A DNA stretch of 64,000 nucleotides from Microbacterium sp. 4R-513. GTDB taxonomy: Bacteria; Actinomycetota; Actinomycetes; Actinomycetales; Microbacteriaceae. The stretch lies in the NCBI RefSeq assembly GCF_011046485.1, contig NZ_CP049256.1, positions 992,001 to 1,056,000 on the forward strand, read 5' to 3'. A program made the translations under genes and the position numbers. The notes under the pieces were generated by a model. That model made no database searches and was not told the DNA's origin. It saw nothing but the letters and a program-made list of their open reading frames with translations. The first letter of the stretch is position 1. The number at the start of each line of letters is the position of its first letter. Shown here piece by piece: positions 16,701 to 25,264 of the stretch.

Positions 16701-17933
16701 TCACCCGAAAGATGGAGTCCCGTCAGGATGTGATCGAGGTGTGTCCTTGGACGAGGCTGCGAGCCAGCGCAGGCCGATTCCGCCGAGCAGAGAAGCCACC
16801 GCGAGAGCGAACGGAACCGTCGCCGGCGACAGACCCGAGGCGAGGATCACCGTCGCCGCCGCCAGGCCGAGGACGGTGTCACCGAGGCGGATGAGGAAGA
16901 CGGCGGTCTGCCGTCCGGACACCGCGCCGAGGGCGCCGTACGGCGTCACCATCGCGACCGAGGCCCCATAGGCGACCCACGCGACGACCGCGACGGTGTT
17001 GAGCTCCACGCCGAAGGCTAGGGGTCCGACCAACGGTGCGAGGGCGACCGCGATGGCCCCCATCACGATCGTCAGCCCGAGCAGCACGAGCACGACGCGA
17101 TCCGCCTCGCGCAGGGAGTCGGCTCCCTCGCCGTCGCGGTGCTTGCCGGCGAACCGCACGAAGAGGTACGACGAGAAGCCGCCGACGACGAGGATGAGCG
17201 GGGACGTGTAGGTACGGGCAGCCTCGAGCTCGCCGACCGCGGTGAGTCCGGCGAAGCCGAGGACGAGCAGCCGCGTCGCGGTGAACATCGCGGGGCGGAG
17301 GGTCTGCTGCAGGCCGCGCCAGGAGCCGTACTTCCACACCGCCGCGTAATCGGCGCCGCCGAGCCGGACGAGGAACCGGTCGTCCCGGGGGACGAGGAAC
17401 CAGCCCACGCACGCCGCGACCGCCTGCCCGGCTGCGATGGCGCCGAGGAACGCGCCGAGCGTCAGAGGCTGCGCGAGCCAGACGGCGCCGAGCACGAGGA
17501 GCGCGATGACGAAGCCGGCGAGGTCGGTCGCGATCACGCGGGGGAACGCCAGCCGGGCCATCAGCAGCCGCCGCACGATCTCCTCGACCGCGAATGCCGC
17601 GAGCGCCGCGCCGAAGAGCACCGCATCGACGCCCGACACGAACCCGGTCGCCCAGGCGAGGACTCCCGCGATGACCGCCGCCGACGCCGTGACGAGGGCG
17701 AGCGTTCCCTCGAGGCCCGCGCGGATGCCGTGCCGGCTCCGGTCGAGCACGACGAGGGTGTCGCCCACGAGACCGGTGATGACGGCCGTCGCGAGCACGA
17801 TGATGCCGTAGAGGATCGCGAACTGCCCGAAGTCGTCGATCCCGAGGATCCGCGACACCATGATCTGCAGGACGAGGCTGATCAGGGCCTGCATCGACTG
17901 GGCGGCGATGCCGCCGATCGCCTTGCTTCTCAT
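16701..17933 (-). CDS. Wzx-like polysaccharide flippase
   Basis: 410 aa, almost entirely hydrophobic, about 12 membrane segments, in the oligosaccharide flippase (MATE/MOP) superfamily. Opening 'SMQALISLVLQIMVSRILGIDDFGQFAILY' is the usual first-helix pattern, where a glycine and a small-residue turn separate the first two helices. It would flip undecaprenyl-linked repeat units across the membrane. I chose ATG 17933 because GGAGG lies just upstream; an open extension to 18068 lacks these features and overlaps the divergent promoter. First gene of the leftward glycan-export operon. Confidence 0.8.
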   Translation of the reverse strand: MRSKAIGGIAAQSMQALISLVLQIMVSRILGIDDFGQFAILYGIIVLATAVITGLVGDTLVVLDRSRHGIRAGLEGTLALVTASAAVIAGVLAWATGFVSGVDAVLFGAALAAFAVEEIVRRLLMARLAFPRVIATDLAGFVIALLVLGAVWLAQPLTLGAFLGAIAAGQAVAACVGWFLVPRDDRFLVRLGGADYAAVWKYGSWRGLQQTLRPAMFTATRLLVLGFAGLTAVGELEAARTYTSPLILVVGGFSSYLFVRFAGKHRDGEGADSLREADRVVLVLLGLTIVMGAIAVALAPLVGPLAFGVELNTVAVVAWVAYGASVAMVTPYGALGAVSGRQTAVFLIRLGDTVLGLAAATVILASGLSPATVPFALAVASLLGGIGLRWLAASSKDTPRSHPDGTPSFG

Positions 17934-18000
17934 CGCGCCCTCCCCCCAGGCATCCGCGGGTTCATCCTGCCAGGCGCGCGCGCTCGGATGCGGTGAGTCA

Positions 18001-18029
18001 TTGCCCCTGGCCCCGAACGGTGCCATAAT
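18001..18029 (+). promoter_or_regulatory. sigma-A-type promoter for the metallophosphoesterase gene
   Basis: TTGCCC at 18001-18006 and CATAAT at 18024-18029 are separated by exactly 17 bases, 30 bases ahead of the GTG start at 18059. GGGGAG serves as RBS. This is the best housekeeping promoter match I see in the window and sits in the 125-base divergent gap with the flippase gene. Confidence 0.65.
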
Positions 18030-18058
18030 CACGCCCATCTTGCGACTGGGGAGTTGCC

Positions 18059-21000
18059 GTGAGCACACCTACCCGAAGAACCCATCGCAGAAGAGAACTG
18101 GCGATCGCCGTCACTTGGGGACTGATCGCCGGATCCCTCTCGATCGCCTTCGCGCCGCCGGCCAACGCCGCGCCGCCCGTCGTGGCGCTCGTCTCGCCGT
18201 CGGACGGCTCGACGGTCGGCACGAGCGCCGAGCTGAAGGTGTCGGTCTCGGACCCGGACGGGGATCCCGCGACGGTGACCTTCGAGGGCCGCCGCCAGGG
18301 TCTGACGGTGCCCGGCCCGACCGACGAGGACCCGTTCACGCTCGTCGTCCTGCCCGACACCCAGAACTACACGTACAACAACCGGCAGTCGACGATGAAC
18401 CGCCAGGCGCAGTGGATCGTCGACAACAGCGCGCGGCTCGGCGTCGCCTTCACCATGCAGGTCGGCGACCTCGTGAGCGAGTACACCAATCCCACGCAGT
18501 GGTCGCTGACCTCTGCGGCGCTCGGGATCCTGGATGCCGCGAACCAGCCGAACTCGGTCGTGCCGGGCAATCACGACTTCGACAACGCGACCGGCGCGGT
18601 CGGGCCCTATGACACCTACTTCCCGGTCTCGCGGTACGCCCAGGCGGGCTGGAACACCGCGACCACGAAGTACGGCGGATACCTCGGCCAGAACCAGTTC
18701 GGGCCCGACCCCGTCGACCGCAAGAACTTCGACAGCTACTCGCTCTTCACGGCGGGCGGCACCGACTTCCTCGTGCTCAATCTCGAGTGGGAAGCGCCGG
18801 GCTACGCCCTCGACTGGGCCGACCGCGTGCTGGACGCCTACCCGGATCGCACCGTGGTCATGGTCACGCACAGCTTTCTGACCGTGTCGGGAAGCCGCTG
18901 GACGGGGACGCAGCGGCCGGGCGGGACGTCGCAGGCGTCGCTGTGGAACGACTTCGTCTCGACGCACTGCCAGATCCGCATCGTGATCTCGGGCCACGAG
19001 CACAACGGCGACGAGGGCGAGGCATCCCGAACCGACCCGAACACGTGCGGCAAGCCCGTGCACCAGCTCATGACCGACTACCAGGACCGCGCCAACGGCG
19101 GTGACGGCTGGCTCCGGTACTACACGTTCGACCCGGCCGCGAACACCATGACCGCGACGACGTACTCCCCCACGCTCGATCGCTACGAGACCGATGCGAA
19201 TTCCTCGTTCGTGCTGCCGTTCGAGCTGACGCCGCCCGCGCCCGCGCCGTTCGAGACCATCGGGACGTCCTCGGTCGTGGGCGGAACGGCGTCCGCGACC
19301 TGGGCGGGACTCGCCGCCGACACGGCGTACGAGTGGCGGGCGGTCGTGCACGCCGGGACCGACACGGTGACGTCGCCGACGTTCACGCTGCGCGCGGGCG
19401 CGTCGGCGCCACGCCTCACCGACTCCTTCACCCGCACGGCCGCCTCCGGCTGGGGCACCGCCGAGACTGGGCAGGCGTGGGTGCCGACCTCGAGCGCGTC
19501 GTCGTTCTCGGTCGACGGCGCCAACGGGCGCATCACCGTCGCACCCGGCCAGGGCCGCTCGGTCGACGCGACGGTGTTCCGGTCGACCGATCTCGCGGTC
19601 GCGACGGAGCTCTCGCCGTCGGTCGCGCCCGGGGGATCGGGCGCCTACGTGTCGCTTCTCGGCCGCGACATCGGCGCGAGCGACTACCGCGCGACCGTGC
19701 AGCTGTCCTCGACGGCGACCGTCGTCACCCTCCGGCGCGTGCTGAACGGCGCCGAGACGATCCTCGGCACACAGCGGATCGGCAACGGCGTCGCGGCCGG
19801 GGCATCCGTCAAGGTGCGCTTCGAGTTGAGCGGGACCTCGCCCACGACGCTTCGCGCGAAGGCGTGGACGGGCGGAACCGAGCCGTCCGCGTGGTCGCTG
19901 ACGTCGACGGATGCCTCGGCAGCCCTTCAGACGTCGGGCGGCGTCGGGGCGTACGTGTACCTCTCCGGCTCCGCCGGGGCGAGCGTCACGACGCTCTTCC
20001 CGGACTATTCCGCGGTCGGCCAGATCGGGGCACCACCCCCACCGGTGAACCAGCCGCCCACCGCCGTCATCGCGACGCCCACGATCAGCGGACGCACCGT
20101 CTCGGTCAGCGGCGCGGGGTCGACCGACCCCGACGGCACGATCGCCTCGTGGGCGTGGACCTTCGGCGACGGCACGACCGCGACCGGCGCGACGGCGACC
20201 CGCACCTACGCCGCCGACGGCACGTACACGATCAGCCTCACCGTCACCGACGACAAGGGCGCCACCCACACCACGACCCGCAGCGTCACCGTCGCCGCAC
20301 CGGTGAACCAGCCGCCCACCGCCGTCATCGCGACGCCCACGATCAGCGGACGCACCGTCTCGGTCAGCGGCGGGGGATCGACCGACCCCGACGGCACGAT
20401 CGCCTCGTGGGCGTGGACCTTCGGCGACGGCACGACGGCCACCGGCGCGACCGCGACCCGCACCTACGCCGCGGACGGCACGTACACGATCAGCCTCACG
20501 GTCACGGATGACAAGGGCGCCACCCACACCACGACCCGCAGCGTCACCGTCGCCGCACCCCCGCAGCCGCCCTCGGCGCTCGTGGCCGACGACTTCGGCC
20601 GCACGGTCGCGAACGGCTGGGGAACGGCGGACGTCGGCGGCGCCTGGACGCTCACCGGCACGGCGTCTCGCTTCGCCGTGGCGAACGGCGTCGGGGCGAT
20701 GACGCTGACCACGGCCGGCACCTCGGCACAGGTCGAGGCCGCAGCGGCCCGCGCCACGTCGTCCGAGGTGAGACTCAGCGTGTCGTGGGACCGCACATCG
20801 GCGGCCGGGTCGCTCTACACCGTCATCTCGCCCCGCGCGGTGAGCTCCAGCGCGGACTACCGGCTCAAGGTCTACGTCAGCGGGACGATCCCGTACCTCG
20901 ACCTCATCCGCCGGAGCGGCGGGGTGGAGACCCTCATCAGCAGGACGGCCCTCGGCATCCGCATGACGACCCCCGGCGCCTGGTACAGCGTGGCGGTGAG

Positions 21001-21214
21001 GGCGACAACGGCCAACGGCGCGACGACCCTGTCGGCGAAGCTCTGGCCGCAGGGCACGACCGAGCCGGCGGCCTGGCAGGCGACCGCGACGGATGCGACC
21101 GCCGCGCTCCAGGCATCCGGATCGATGCTGCTGTGGACCTATATGTCGAGCAGCGCGACGGCGCCCGTCAAGACCTCGTTCGACGACATCCGCTTCACGG
21201 CCGTCGGACCATGA
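18059..21214 (+). CDS. secreted metallophosphoesterase with PKD and shared modules
   Basis: 1051 aa, GTG start with GGGGAG five bases upstream, signal peptide ending near residue 38 (ANAAPP). The calcineurin-like phosphoesterase domain (about 93-390) has its metal-binding motifs: DTQ near 100, GDLV near 135, GNHD near 170, VTHS, and GHEH near 311. Then come module copy 1 (about 455-658, starts DSFTRT), two almost identical PKD domains (662-833) and module copy 2 (839-1051, starts DDFGRT, ends FTAVGP). No anchor signal. Likely an extracellular phosphohydrolase acting on a surface polymer or phosphorylated substrate. The shared module links it to the giants at 39 and 8402 and the beta-helix protein. 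Confidence 0.85.
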   Translation: MSTPTRRTHRRRELAIAVTWGLIAGSLSIAFAPPANAAPPVVALVSPSDGSTVGTSAELKVSVSDPDGDPATVTFEGRRQGLTVPGPTDEDPFTLVVLPDTQNYTYNNRQSTMNRQAQWIVDNSARLGVAFTMQVGDLVSEYTNPTQWSLTSAALGILDAANQPNSVVPGNHDFDNATGAVGPYDTYFPVSRYAQAGWNTATTKYGGYLGQNQFGPDPVDRKNFDSYSLFTAGGTDFLVLNLEWEAPGYALDWADRVLDAYPDRTVVMVTHSFLTVSGSRWTGTQRPGGTSQASLWNDFVSTHCQIRIVISGHEHNGDEGEASRTDPNTCGKPVHQLMTDYQDRANGGDGWLRYYTFDPAANTMTATTYSPTLDRYETDANSSFVLPFELTPPAPAPFETIGTSSVVGGTASATWAGLAADTAYEWRAVVHAGTDTVTSPTFTLRAGASAPRLTDSFTRTAASGWGTAETGQAWVPTSSASSFSVDGANGRITVAPGQGRSVDATVFRSTDLAVATELSPSVAPGGSGAYVSLLGRDIGASDYRATVQLSSTATVVTLRRVLNGAETILGTQRIGNGVAAGASVKVRFELSGTSPTTLRAKAWTGGTEPSAWSLTSTDASAALQTSGGVGAYVYLSGSAGASVTTLFPDYSAVGQIGAPPPPVNQPPTAVIATPTISGRTVSVSGAGSTDPDGTIASWAWTFGDGTTATGATATRTYAADGTYTISLTVTDDKGATHTTTRSVTVAAPVNQPPTAVIATPTISGRTVSVSGGGSTDPDGTIASWAWTFGDGTTATGATATRTYAADGTYTISLTVTDDKGATHTTTRSVTVAAPPQPPSALVADDFGRTVANGWGTADVGGAWTLTGTASRFAVANGVGAMTLTTAGTSAQVEAAAARATSSEVRLSVSWDRTSAAGSLYTVISPRAVSSSADYRLKVYVSGTIPYLDLIRRSGGVETLISRTALGIRMTTPGAWYSVAVRATTANGATTLSAKLWPQGTTEPAAWQATATDATAALQASGSMLLWTYMSSSATAPVKTSFDDIRFTAVGP
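20042..20557. repeat. 258-bp tandem duplication of a PKD domain
   Basis: Two successive 258-base units (20042-20299 and 20300-20557) are nearly identical at the DNA level, differing by a few silent or single-residue changes such as GCGGGG versus GGGGGA. They encode the two PKD domains of the metallophosphoesterase. The similarity implies recent duplication or continuing homogenisation. Confidence 0.9.
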
Positions 21215-21267
21215 CGGCAACCGACCCTGTTTCTCGGCGGGGATAGGGAGTAGGGTTGCCGCCACAG

Positions 21268-21290
21268 CCGCGGCGCTTGGGACGCCGCGG
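21268..21290. other. GC-rich perfect hairpin
   Basis: Arms CCGCGGCG and CGCCGCGG enclose CTTGGGA. It lies 54 bases after the metallophosphoesterase stop and 19 bases before the cytidylyltransferase start. It may be a T-less terminator, or a leader hairpin that modulates the downstream gene. Confidence 0.5.
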
Positions 21291-21308
21291 GATTCGCTTG
21301 GGGGAATC

Positions 21309-21779
21309 ATGACTGTGCGCATCGGCTATGCGGCCGGGGCGTTCGACCTGTTCCACGTCGGACACCTCAACCTCCTTCGGCATGCCAAAGAGAACTGCGA
21401 TTTCCTGATCGCCGGCGTCGTGAGCGACGAGATGCTGCGGCTCGTGAAGAACATCGAGCCCGTCATCCCGACCGCCGAGCGCGTGGAGATCGTCCGCAGC
21501 ATCACCTACGTGGACCAGGTCCACATCGAGACCGTGCCTGACAAGCTCGACACCTGGCGAGAGCTCGGCTTCACCCACTTCTTCAAGGGCGACGACTGGC
21601 GCGGCACCGAGCGAGGCGCGAAGCTCGAGCAGGAGTTCGCCGCGGTCGGGGTCGAGGTCGTGTACTTCCCCTATACGGTGCACACGTCGAGCACCGCCCT
21701 GCGGCAGGCACTCGACCTCATGTCGGCGGCGCAGCAGCGGGACGGCACGACCGACGACGTCGTGGCCTCCTACTGGTAA
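21309..21779 (+). CDS. TagD-like glycerol-3-phosphate (or related) cytidylyltransferase
   Basis: 156 aa nucleotidyltransferase. The N-terminus has GAFDLFHVGHLNLL, the HxGH motif of the cytidylyltransferase superfamily, and the C-terminal part has the S-S-T-x-LR variant of the ISSTxIR signature (HTSSTALRQAL). It would couple CTP with a polyol phosphate, such as glycerol-3-phosphate, to give a CDP-alcohol. Members of this family serve teichoic acid and capsule synthesis. ATG at 21309 follows GGGGGA. Its product could feed the CDP-alcohol phosphotransferase at 7689, although the two genes are 13 kb apart. The exact alcohol is not readable. Confidence 0.8.
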   Translation: MTVRIGYAAGAFDLFHVGHLNLLRHAKENCDFLIAGVVSDEMLRLVKNIEPVIPTAERVEIVRSITYVDQVHIETVPDKLDTWRELGFTHFFKGDDWRGTERGAKLEQEFAAVGVEVVYFPYTVHTSSTALRQALDLMSAAQQRDGTTDDVVASYW

Positions 21780-21803
21780 CCGCGGATCGCCCCGGCCGAG
21801 GAC

Positions 21804-21837
21804 TTCGGCCGGCCGTCAACGGAGCCGGCCGGCCGAA
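21804..21837. terminator. bidirectional terminator-like hairpin
   Basis: Perfect 11-base arms, TTCGGCCGGCC and GGCCGGCCGAA, around a 12-base loop. It sits between the convergent cytidylyltransferase and glycosyltransferase genes. An additional CGGCCGAGG/CTTCGGCCG pairing lies just upstream. Confidence 0.75.
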
Positions 21838-21874
21838 TCTGAAGCTCACCGAACAGCTGGACCTCGCCGGAGGC

Positions 21875-23038
21875 CTAGAGCTCGCCCGGAGACATCGCCT
21901 GCGAGTCGAGGTCTTCGACGAACCGCCGTACTCGGCTCGGCTCGGCGCCCGCCCGCTGCGGCGCGTAGACGACGAGCGAGTGGAACATGAAGCGCACGAA
22001 GAACGCGACGATGAGCGTGATCGCCGCGGCGAAGACGGCGGAGATGTGCCACGTCTGAACCATGAAGGCGAGCACGGGGATGCGGATGAGCGCCTCCGCG
22101 TTGTTGAACGCGAACGACTTGCCGAATCTCGACCACACGCCCGACGCGGCACCGGTCATGTCCTGGAAGACATAGCGCTCCTGCAGGAGGAAGTTGCCGA
22201 TGATCGTCGTCTCGGCCGCGATGATCGCGGCGACGATGTAGTCGACGCCCGCGTGCGTGAGACCCCACATGATCGCGAGGTTGGCCACCGCCCCGAAGGC
22301 TCCGATGAGGGCGAAAAGCGACATCTTGCCGAAGCGCAGGAGCGTCAGCTGGGTCAGGAAGTGGAAGCCCTGGCGCATCGAGGCCTTCGACTCCCCCGCG
22401 TGCCGGCCCGCGAAGTCGAACGGCACTTCGGCCACCCGCAGGTTCTTGCGCGCGAGCATCTCGAGCAGGATCTTGAAGCCCCGCGGCTTGAGCGTGTCGA
22501 GCTCGATGGCGTGGCGGTCGACGAGGAAGAACCCCGTCATGGGGTCGGTGACGTCCTTCAGGCGGATCGGGAACATCGCGCGGGTGAGGGCCGTCGAGGC
22601 CTTCGACACCGCGATGCGCGTGCGGTCCGAGAGCCCGCCGGACGTGCCGCCCCCGGAATACCTGGACGCCACGACGACGTCGACGTCGCCGCGGCGGAAC
22701 CGCGCCCAGAGGGCGGGGATGTCCTCGGGCGGATGCTGCAGGTCGCCGTCCATGACGAGACATGCATCGGCCTCCGCGGTGAGGAAGCCCTCGAGCACCG
22801 CTCCGCCCAGGCCGCCCGTGCGCTTCTCGCGGTGGATCAGCCGCACGGGAAGGGGAGCGGATGCCGCGACCCGGCGCACCTCGTCGGGCGTGGCATCCGT
22901 GCTGTCGTCGACGAAGATCAGCTCGGTCTCGATGCCGGCCGTCGCCGAGGCAACCCTCTGAACGAGTTCCGCGACATTCGGGGCCTCGTTGTACGTGGGG
23001 ACGATGATCGAGAGTTGCACAGGCGACCATCGTCGCAT
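21875..23038 (-). CDS. GT2 polyprenol-phosphate glycosyltransferase fused to GtrA domain
   Basis: 387 aa. The N-terminal GT2 domain (QLSIIVPTYNE near residue 6, VDDSTD, DGD near 94, then RYSGGGTSGG) resembles dolichol/polyprenol-phosphate mannose or glucose synthases. The C-terminal part (about 236-360) is a four-helix GtrA-type membrane domain. Such fusions make a polyprenol-phosphate sugar and may help flip it for surface glycosylation. ATG 23038 was chosen by domain start; a GTG 15 bases downstream (QLSI start) is possible, and the RBS is weak for both. It is the only glycosyltransferase of the locus inside this window. Confidence 0.85.
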   Translation of the reverse strand: MRRWSPVQLSIIVPTYNEAPNVAELVQRVASATAGIETELIFVDDSTDATPDEVRRVAASAPLPVRLIHREKRTGGLGGAVLEGFLTAEADACLVMDGDLQHPPEDIPALWARFRRGDVDVVVASRYSGGGTSGGLSDRTRIAVSKASTALTRAMFPIRLKDVTDPMTGFFLVDRHAIELDTLKPRGFKILLEMLARKNLRVAEVPFDFAGRHAGESKASMRQGFHFLTQLTLLRFGKMSLFALIGAFGAVANLAIMWGLTHAGVDYIVAAIIAAETTIIGNFLLQERYVFQDMTGAASGVWSRFGKSFAFNNAEALIRIPVLAFMVQTWHISAVFAAAITLIVAFFVRFMFHSLVVYAPQRAGAEPSRVRRFVEDLDSQAMSPGEL

Positions 23039-23129
23039 GCCCAAATCCCCGCCATGAAGGGGTTGCGGAGACGCATGGGAATTCCCCAGCATCGGCGATC
23101 GTCCAGCATGCATGCGGGAGGATGGAAGG

Positions 23130-23387
23130 ATGACTTCCTCCTCGACCATCACGATGTTCGGCGCCGAGTGGTGCGGCGACTGCCGTCGCACGAAGAAGCA
23201 GCTCGATGAGCTCGGCGTGAAGTACCAGTACGTCGACCTCATGGCGGATCCGAACGCCGCCGACATCGCGCGCGACATCTCGGGCCGCACGAGCATCCCC
23301 GTCGTCGTCTACCCCGACGCGACGCACCACGTCGAGCCGTCGAACGCCGACGTCGAGTCGAAGCTGCGCGAGCTCTCGATCATCTGA
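23130..23387 (+). CDS. glutaredoxin-like protein (mycoredoxin/NrdH type)
   Basis: 85 aa thioredoxin-fold protein with the redox motif WCGDC near residue 14, a TSIPVVVYPD cis-Pro segment and no signal peptide. This fits small actinobacterial glutaredoxin-like proteins that reduce mycothiol mixed disulfides or act as electron donors. I chose ATG 23130 over the ATG 18 bases upstream because GGGAGG is spaced eight bases from it. It is divergent from the glycosyltransferase and unlinked in function to its neighbours. Confidence 0.8.
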   Translation: MTSSSTITMFGAEWCGDCRRTKKQLDELGVKYQYVDLMADPNAADIARDISGRTSIPVVVYPDATHHVEPSNADVESKLRELSII

Positions 23388-23429
23388 TCGCGCTGACGCC
23401 GCGGCATCCATCCTGGTTACAGTGACTGG

Positions 23430-24287
23430 GTGGACGAGGGCGTCGAAGGCAACACGAGAGCGATCGAGGGATCGGTCGTCACCGACTTCTCGGACCGCAT
23501 GACCTACGGCGGGTACCTCGATCTGATTACGCTCCTGTCGGCGCAGCGACCGCTGAGCGACCCCGAGCATCACGATGAGCTGCTGTTCATCATCCAGCAT
23601 CAGACGACGGAGCTGTGGCTCAAGCTCGTGCTGCATGAGCTGGCAGCCGCGTGCCGGCTGCTCCGTGAGGACCAGCTCGCACCGGCGCTCAAGTGCATCG
23701 CCCGCGTCAAGCACATCCAGCGCACACTCACCGAGCAGTGGTCGGTGCTGGCGACCCTCACCCCCGCCGAGTATGCGGAGTTCCGGGGCGTGCTCGGCCA
23801 GGCGAGCGGCTTCCAGTCGGCCCAGTACCGCGCCGTCGAGTTCACGCTCGGCAACAAGCACCCGGGCATGCTGCGGGTCTTCGAATCCGATCCGCAGGCC
23901 CACGCGCTCGTGAGCACCGCCCTCGAGGCGCCGAGCCTGTACGACGAGTTCCTGCGGCTCCTCGCGCGCACCGGATACGCGATCCCGGCGTCGGTGCTCG
24001 AGCGCGACGTGACGAAGGCGTGGACCTTCACTCCGGAACTCGTGCCGGTCTTCGCCGGGATCTACGCCGATCCGCAGAAGCACTGGGCCGCGTACGAGAC
24101 GTGCGAGGAGCTCGTCGACCTCGAGGACAACTTCCAGCTCTGGCGGTTCCGGCACCTCAAGACCGTCGAGCGCATCATCGGCCTGAAGTCGGGCACCGGC
24201 GGGTCGAGCGGGGCCTCGTTCCTGCGCCGGGCCCTCGAGCTCACCTTCTTCCCTGAGCTCTTCGCGGTGAGGACGGAGATCGGATGA
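23430..24287 (+). CDS. kynA: tryptophan 2,3-dioxygenase
   Basis: 285 aa, full length for the bacterial family. It oxidises L-tryptophan to N-formylkynurenine with heme. The recognised segments are all present: [12 protein letters not shown] near the N-terminus, GFQSAQYR in the middle, and [12 protein letters not shown] with the heme His, followed by [20 protein letters not shown] start at 23430. Its stop overlaps the next start by ATGA, making it the first gene of a three-gene tryptophan-degrading operon. Confidence 0.93.
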   Translation: MDEGVEGNTRAIEGSVVTDFSDRMTYGGYLDLITLLSAQRPLSDPEHHDELLFIIQHQTTELWLKLVLHELAAACRLLREDQLAPALKCIARVKHIQRTLTEQWSVLATLTPAEYAEFRGVLGQASGFQSAQYRAVEFTLGNKHPGMLRVFESDPQAHALVSTALEAPSLYDEFLRLLARTGYAIPASVLERDVTKAWTFTPELVPVFAGIYADPQKHWAAYETCEELVDLEDNFQLWRFRHLKTVERIIGLKSGTGGSSGASFLRRALELTFFPELFAVRTEIG

Positions 24288-25264
24288 CGCACGCTGACCC
24301 CTTCGCGATCCGCGAGCTGCTCGGCCCCGACGCGGCGCCCGGCCGCCGCGCGCTCACGAGCGAGCACGGCATCGTGCTGCCCCCCTTCACCGACCACCAC
24401 GTGCATCTGCACCTCATCGACGAGCGGGAGCTCGCGCCGCACGGGATCGCGGCGGCCGTCGACCTCGGGGGCGATCCCGTCGAGCTGGCGCGGCGCCCGA
24501 AGGAGGGGTTCCCGCGCGTCTCGTACGCGGGGGCGTTCCTCACGGCGCCGGGCGGCTATCCCGTCGGGCGGTCGTGGGCGCCCGCGGCCATCGCGCGCGA
24601 GGTGACGGATGCCTCGACCGCACCCGGCGTCCCGGGCGGCGCGGGCACGTGGGTCGACGAGCAGGCGGGGTTCGGGGCATCCGTCATCAAAGTCGCCCTC
24701 AACGCCGCCGCCGGACCGGTCTTCGACGCCGACACCCTCGGCGCGGTCGTCGCGTGCGCGCACGAGCGCGGGCTGCCCGTCGTCGCGCACGTCGAGGGAC
24801 AGGGGATGACGAGGCTCGCCCTCGACGCGGGCGTGGACGCGCTCGCGCACACGCCCTTCACCGAGCGGATCGGGCTCCGGCTCTCGGCCCGCGCCGCGGC
24901 GGGCCAGGTGTGGATCACGACGCTCGACATCCACGGGTCCGACGCCGAAGCGGCTGAGAACGCGGTCGCGAACCTCGCGGCCTTCAGGGAGGCAGGTGGG
25001 CGCGTCCTCTACGGCACAGACCTCGGCAACGGCGAACGGCCGGTCGGCGTGCAGCCCGGCGAGCTCGCGGCTCTCGATCGCGCGGGCGCGCGAGGAGCGG
25101 ACCTCATCGCCGCGCTCGCCGATCCCTGGCCGCACACCGAGGCGACGCACGGCGTGGCGACGTTCGTGCCCGGCGATCCGCCGACGGCCCTCGAAGATGT
25201 CCCGTCGTGGCTCGGCCGAGCGACCGTGGTTCCCGAAGAGGAGATCGTCCGCGATGAGCACTGA
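24284..25264 (+). CDS. amidohydrolase-superfamily protein in the formamidase position
   Basis: 326 aa metal-dependent hydrolase with TIM-barrel motifs in order: HHVHLH near residue 38 (strand 1 HxH), IKVALN with a possible carboxylated Lys near 143, VVAHVEG near 168, LAHTPF near 191, and YGTDLGN near 247 (metal/catalytic Asp). It overlaps kynA by four bases and kynU by 11. The pathway between these two enzymes needs N-formylkynurenine deformylation. I see no KynB-type cyclase motif (HxGTHxDxPxH) anywhere in the window, so I infer this gene supplies that step. Family assignment is firm, the substrate is inferred from context. Confidence 0.75.
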   Translation: MTHADPFAIRELLGPDAAPGRRALTSEHGIVLPPFTDHHVHLHLIDERELAPHGIAAAVDLGGDPVELARRPKEGFPRVSYAGAFLTAPGGYPVGRSWAPAAIAREVTDASTAPGVPGGAGTWVDEQAGFGASVIKVALNAAAGPVFDADTLGAVVACAHERGLPVVAHVEGQGMTRLALDAGVDALAHTPFTERIGLRLSARAAAGQVWITTLDIHGSDAEAAENAVANLAAFREAGGRVLYGTDLGNGERPVGVQPGELAALDRAGARGADLIAALADPWPHTEATHGVATFVPGDPPTALEDVPSWLGRATVVPEEEIVRDEH

